64,000 nt of DNA. Origin: Glandiceps talaboti. Lineage: Eukaryota > Hemichordata > Enteropneusta > Spengelidae. The stretch covers positions 18,430,342 to 18,494,341 of the forward strand of contig NC_135549.1 of assembly GCF_964340395.1 (NCBI RefSeq), in the 5' to 3' direction. Below, piece after piece: positions 60,231 through 64,000 of the stretch (position 1 is the first letter of the stretch; each line of letters starts with the position of its first letter). The notes beneath the pieces were generated by a model. It saw only the letters and a list, made by a program, of their open reading frames with translations. It searched no databases and was not told the DNA's origin. Made by a program: the position numbers and the translations under genes.

Positions 60231-60725
60231 GTACTACTGTAATATATAGTTTTATGAGAATGTGGTATGCTTTGATTACTTGTACCTACTGGTAGGTATG
60301 CTTAGATCGAGTTTTCATTCAACATATATTTTAAACAACCAAATATGAAACTTACCGATGGACTGTTTACCACAGTCACAAGTGTCACTGGCGCAGTCAT
60401 CAGCACAGATACACTGTAGCTGTGAGGTGCACGTCCCACCGTTCTGACAAGGCGGGTCACATTCTGTTATTGGGACATGACATTATAATTAATAGATGTG
60501 TTCAGTGGATTTTGTGAAGTGGTAGAATAGGAAAGGTCTGAAGATATCATTTTCAATCACAAAACACATTACACGAAAGTATACGCCAAGCCTCAGAATA
60601 TGTTAGTGACTAAGTGACTACTATACCAGTGTTCGTAATGATGTAATGCTCGCTTCATGATTTCTACGAAAAACTACATTAGTAGCATGACCAATATCGT
60701 TCCTCAATATTGAACTTTATCATGG

Positions 60726-60774
<49 letters not shown>

Positions 60775-60794
60775 CGACAACGACGACGACGACG

Positions 60795-60825
<31 letters not shown>

Positions 60826-63800
60826 CTTACAATAGTTTTGGAGTCAACACCGTCATTTGCAAATGAACTCATGTAGTTTCTTTGGAGATAAAATGAGCAT
60901 AGAAATTGGCACATGGCCCCGCATTTCAAACCTAGAAGCTATCTAGTACATGTCTTGGAAAGATGTCTTGGACAAGATTACATAACAGTCTTCTCTACTT
61001 TAATTTACCTGCACATTGATATTGCAAAAGACTTGAATTGTCTGTCTTTATAATTCGAATGACTAATTGCTGTGAATAATTGCTTCACTGTTTGTTACAA
61101 CTAACGGATTGACATGACTGCATAACACAACCTTAGACTACAACACCACACGTAGAGTAGTTAGATATATACCAGTATGTCTGAGAAAATTGTAAGATAC
61201 GTCACGTCGTTCCGCCAGCAGCATAGGCCTTCTCTTTGAAAGGTAGAATGCCGATGAGGGCGTCCCAACGCGACGTTTCTTACAGCCCATAGCATAGTTA
61301 AGTTTGGGGGTCATATATAATTTGTTTATAATGGTAAAATTCAATTTCCTGGTTCAGAAACAGATGATTAATGATCATATCACACTGATTAGGAGAAAAT
61401 TGAACTCGTTGAAATTAATTGTAAAATCATGTTGCTTGAAGTAAACGGTAACTCGAGTATTAATGAGAAGAAGGACAAAAGAGAAATGAAATCGCATTTG
61501 CTAACCATAGCCTTGTTGACAGCGGTCTCCATAGTAATCATCAGCACAGTTACAGACATGCGCAATGCATGTGCCGCCATTTAAACATTCCATTGAACAA
61601 CCTATATAAAGTATATGGAAAATTGATTTAAATAACACAATAAAGCTAAGATATTAAGTGCTATTGGTAATGTTTTCTGGGTAGATGAACCAAAAATGGA
61701 CGTGACTCGGGTTAAGCCGCTTTTATTTTCTGTAACATTTCACATACTATCAATTCCTCAATTTCATTTTGTCATCACATCATATCAATGACAACACGTT
61801 TCAAAATGGATCAGTGATAATAAGGATAGGGGAAGTCAGTCCAAGAAATAAAGGCATTTTCATGAACTCTGGTTTCAAGAGAGTCATGTGATGTCATGGT
61901 TTCTATCACCTACATTACATGCGAAGTTGTCTTCATGTAGGGAATTTATTTTGCTGTGGGCCACATTGCCTCATGGGAGCCACGGTCAATAGAAGTGTTT
62001 GTGCAATGGTAAAACAATGAATATTCATGACCTCTAAGAGCCTATCACCTTCACTCAGTGAAAACGTCATGAATATTCAATGATCTGTTACATTATCATA
62101 TGCGCGCAGTCCATATTCTCGCAAGCAGGCTAGATCATATTTTTCCGCTGACGCGACGAAAGATATTGCCATTTGGTAATTGGCGGTACGTTTTTGACGG
62201 TGCAGTAAAGATGTCTGTCGTTTTTTTTACGACGTTGATATGCCGCTTATACATATAGTTATTACATTATTAGCGTAATATCTATCAGAAATGAGGAAAT
62301 GTGTCGTCAGCTTTGTTTCTCGCCATTATTCTATTTACTCAGATGTTCACGTTAAAATAATTCAGTTGTTGATGATAAGAGACATCGGTCGGATACTAAC
62401 CTTGTACACTATATTCACATCTTTCTCCACGGTAACCATAGCCACACATGCAAATGAGGCTGTCGTATTCAAATTTACACACACTACCATGCCGACAGGA
62501 GAATTCACCCTCACACTGATCTAAAAATAATGCAATGAAATATATCTTTACGAGTCTCAGATAAGATTAAACTTCCTCTTTTATATAAATAAATCATAGC
62601 TAACACGGTCTAATTCGACATTTTTGTTATCAGAGGTACTTTGATGTATCATCTAGGCCCAGGAAGTGGTCACCAACATTTTAGTGGTATAAACACTTTT
62701 TGTACGGACGGTCTATAACTTTTTCGCTATCTAGGTTCATCGATATGTAATGCATAGCTTTATTTTGACATTTATTATCTAAGTGTACGACATGAATCAG
62801 ATATTTCCAAAGTTGCAAGCCACAAGGTGGCGTTTTTACATACATAAAACAAATGATAGATGGTAAATTTGACAGGTGACTGACACTACATACCAATTAC
62901 CTGTGATTGAAACTTTTGTTGAACAAAGTTGTACACCATCATTGCTATGAGGGCGCACTTTAATGAAAAATACATGGATCAGCCCTCAACTGTTATTTTG
63001 ACGAAGATGATATGTTTGGAAATACATTATATTGATCGAAAACTGTTTTTAAAAACAAAACAAAACACTGCTGCTATTTAAAAGAAAAAAAACAGGCCTA
63101 CCTTTTAAAGTACAGTTCAAACCAGAATGAATCTCATCTGAGTTATCACCGCAATGGTTGTAACCGTCACACACTGCTGATATCCCGATGCAACGATCGC
63201 TGCCAACACATCTGTAATACCCATCCTTACAAACGCCATCTTGAAAAAAAAAGGATGAAGACAAGTTGACTGAAAAATATAGCCCGGCTAACAGAACCCA
63301 CTAAGTAATTTTGTCAGTAGTCGGATTCAACTAGTGAGTGGCGGCACAGCAAACTGACTCTCCAAGTTTATCGATAGATTACCATCAATACAACAGACTT
63401 TTAAATATTTGTATATTTACAGGAAGCAGATTTGCTTCACATTGACAAAGTCGACTGAATATAAGCAAGAGTCTGGTGTAAAATGTTAGGCGAAACGAAA
63501 AATGTAAAGCATCGAATATCTCTTACCAAATAGGACCTAACTATGTAAATGCAGACGAAGTTGATATCTTGGTTGTGAGAACAAACATTTGGTATTCATA
63601 GCAGTAAGTTTAACGACACTCTCATTTAAAACGATTTGTGGATGGAAAATGAACTCAACAAACAAATAAACAACAGAAAGATACAAGCATACCGTCTGAG
63701 GGCGTCGAGAATGAAACGAATGCTCCAGGAAGGAAAACAGATGCAGTGAATAGATCTCGAGCGCTAAATCTTATATACAATGCGTTGGATTTAGAGTAGA

Positions 63801-63893
63801 TATTCTTTAACTGCACAACGTCTGTCCACATAGCCAACAGCGGGGATGCAGAAGTCTTCCCATCACGTATTTCGATCTTAAAAGTATCAATGT
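59414..63893 (-). CDS. CUB/LDL-receptor-A/EGF single-pass membrane protein, 3' part
   Basis: Six coding exons in the window: 63893-63693, 63239-63102, 62520-62401, 61601-61506, 60463-60356, 59721-59414; every intron is phase 1, giving 322 residues plus a partial codon. In order: second half of a CUB domain (IEIRDG, SPLLAMW, SNALYIRFSA, FVSFST); a complete LDLRA module with six Cys and the Ca2+ box CDGYNHCGDNSDE; EGF-like 1 (CEGEFSC to GERC); EGF-like 2 (CSMECLNGGTC to GDRC); EGF-like 3 with two extra Cys (CDPPCQNGGTC to DTCDC); a 23-residue TM helix (LLYIILPIVVGILILC and on), an Arg-rich stop-transfer RRRTRRRRRHR, and a roughly 60-residue tail ending IEEAVV. One module per exon with phase 1-1 borders is the usual shuffling architecture. 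It is an extracellular binding or adhesion receptor by composition; I cannot name an orthologue. The 5' part lies beyond 64000. Confidence 0.88.
60119..60231. repeat. (AGC)n-(CAA)n trinucleotide repeat
   Basis: Imperfect AGC/GGA units passing into a pure (CAA)n tract, in the last intron of the CUB/EGF receptor. Confidence 0.97.
60728..60826. repeat. (CAA)n-(CGA)n-(CAA)n trinucleotide repeat
   Basis: Two (CAA) blocks around a short (CGA) block, in the intron between EGF-like exons 2 and 3. The minus-strand Cys/Arg frame is an artefact. Confidence 0.97.
61190..61285. mobile_element. MITE-like element, family A (diverged copy)
   Basis: Left end TGTAAGATACGTCACGTCGT; right end reversed reads CTGTAAGAAACGTCGCGTTG. 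The interior, read in reverse, has GGACGCCCTCATCGGC as in the other copies. In an intron of the CUB/EGF receptor. Confidence 0.65.
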
Positions 63894-64000
63894 CTACGAA
63901 GAGAACGGAGGTTTAGGATACAAGAAGAACTTTTAAGTAAACATTTGTTAAATTCAGTCCATTTTTAAAAGACAGAGCAGATACATCCGTTATCATATGA

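Overview
This is animal (metazoan) nuclear DNA, A+T-rich, with large introns, GT-AG splicing and dense microsatellites and short transposons. The gene content fits a marine bilaterian invertebrate: a Na+/bile-acid-type SLC10 family, pleckstrin, and a CUB/LDL-receptor-A/EGF receptor. A tRNA-derived SINE and a non-LTR retrotransposon agree with this. I cannot name the species; a hemichordate, lancelet or lophotrochozoan would all fit.

Every gene I can support lies on the minus strand, so the window reads right to left. (1) 63.9-59.4 kb: the 3' part of a single-pass receptor (CUB, LDLRA, three EGF-like domains, TM helix, short tail); its 5' end is outside the window. (2) 54.9-46.2 kb: a complete nine-exon pleckstrin gene (PH-DEP-PH, 369 residues) with a 5'-truncated, frameshifted LINE in intron 1. 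(3) 37.6-7.7 kb: four tandem SLC10A1/A2-like transporter genes with the same three coding exons and intron phases (2, then 0). Three are close paralogues of 378, 370 and 387 residues; the promoter-distal fourth (403 residues) is more divergent. All four keep the Na+-site residues of the family. Upstream strong donors suggest that each also has a non-coding first exon. No coding gene is supported in 1-7.7 kb, 38-46 kb or 55-59.4 kb.

The non-coding part is unusually rich in structured repeats: four short inverted-repeat transposon families (two with clear target-site duplications), foldback elements, two kilobase-scale minisatellites (43-bp and 29-bp units), two pairs of inverted dispersed repeats, a SINE, about twelve poly-G/poly-C tracts of 10-16 bases, and many di- to pentanucleotide arrays. 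The two observations I find most interesting are that the 43-bp minisatellite appears to be an expansion of the inner repeat of a foldback element present elsewhere in the window, and that the SLC10 paralogues look like mosaics, with exon 1 and exon 2 giving different nearest relatives, as expected from gene conversion.

All exon boundaries were read by hand from splice consensus, frame continuity and comparison among paralogues. No alignment or database search was run.
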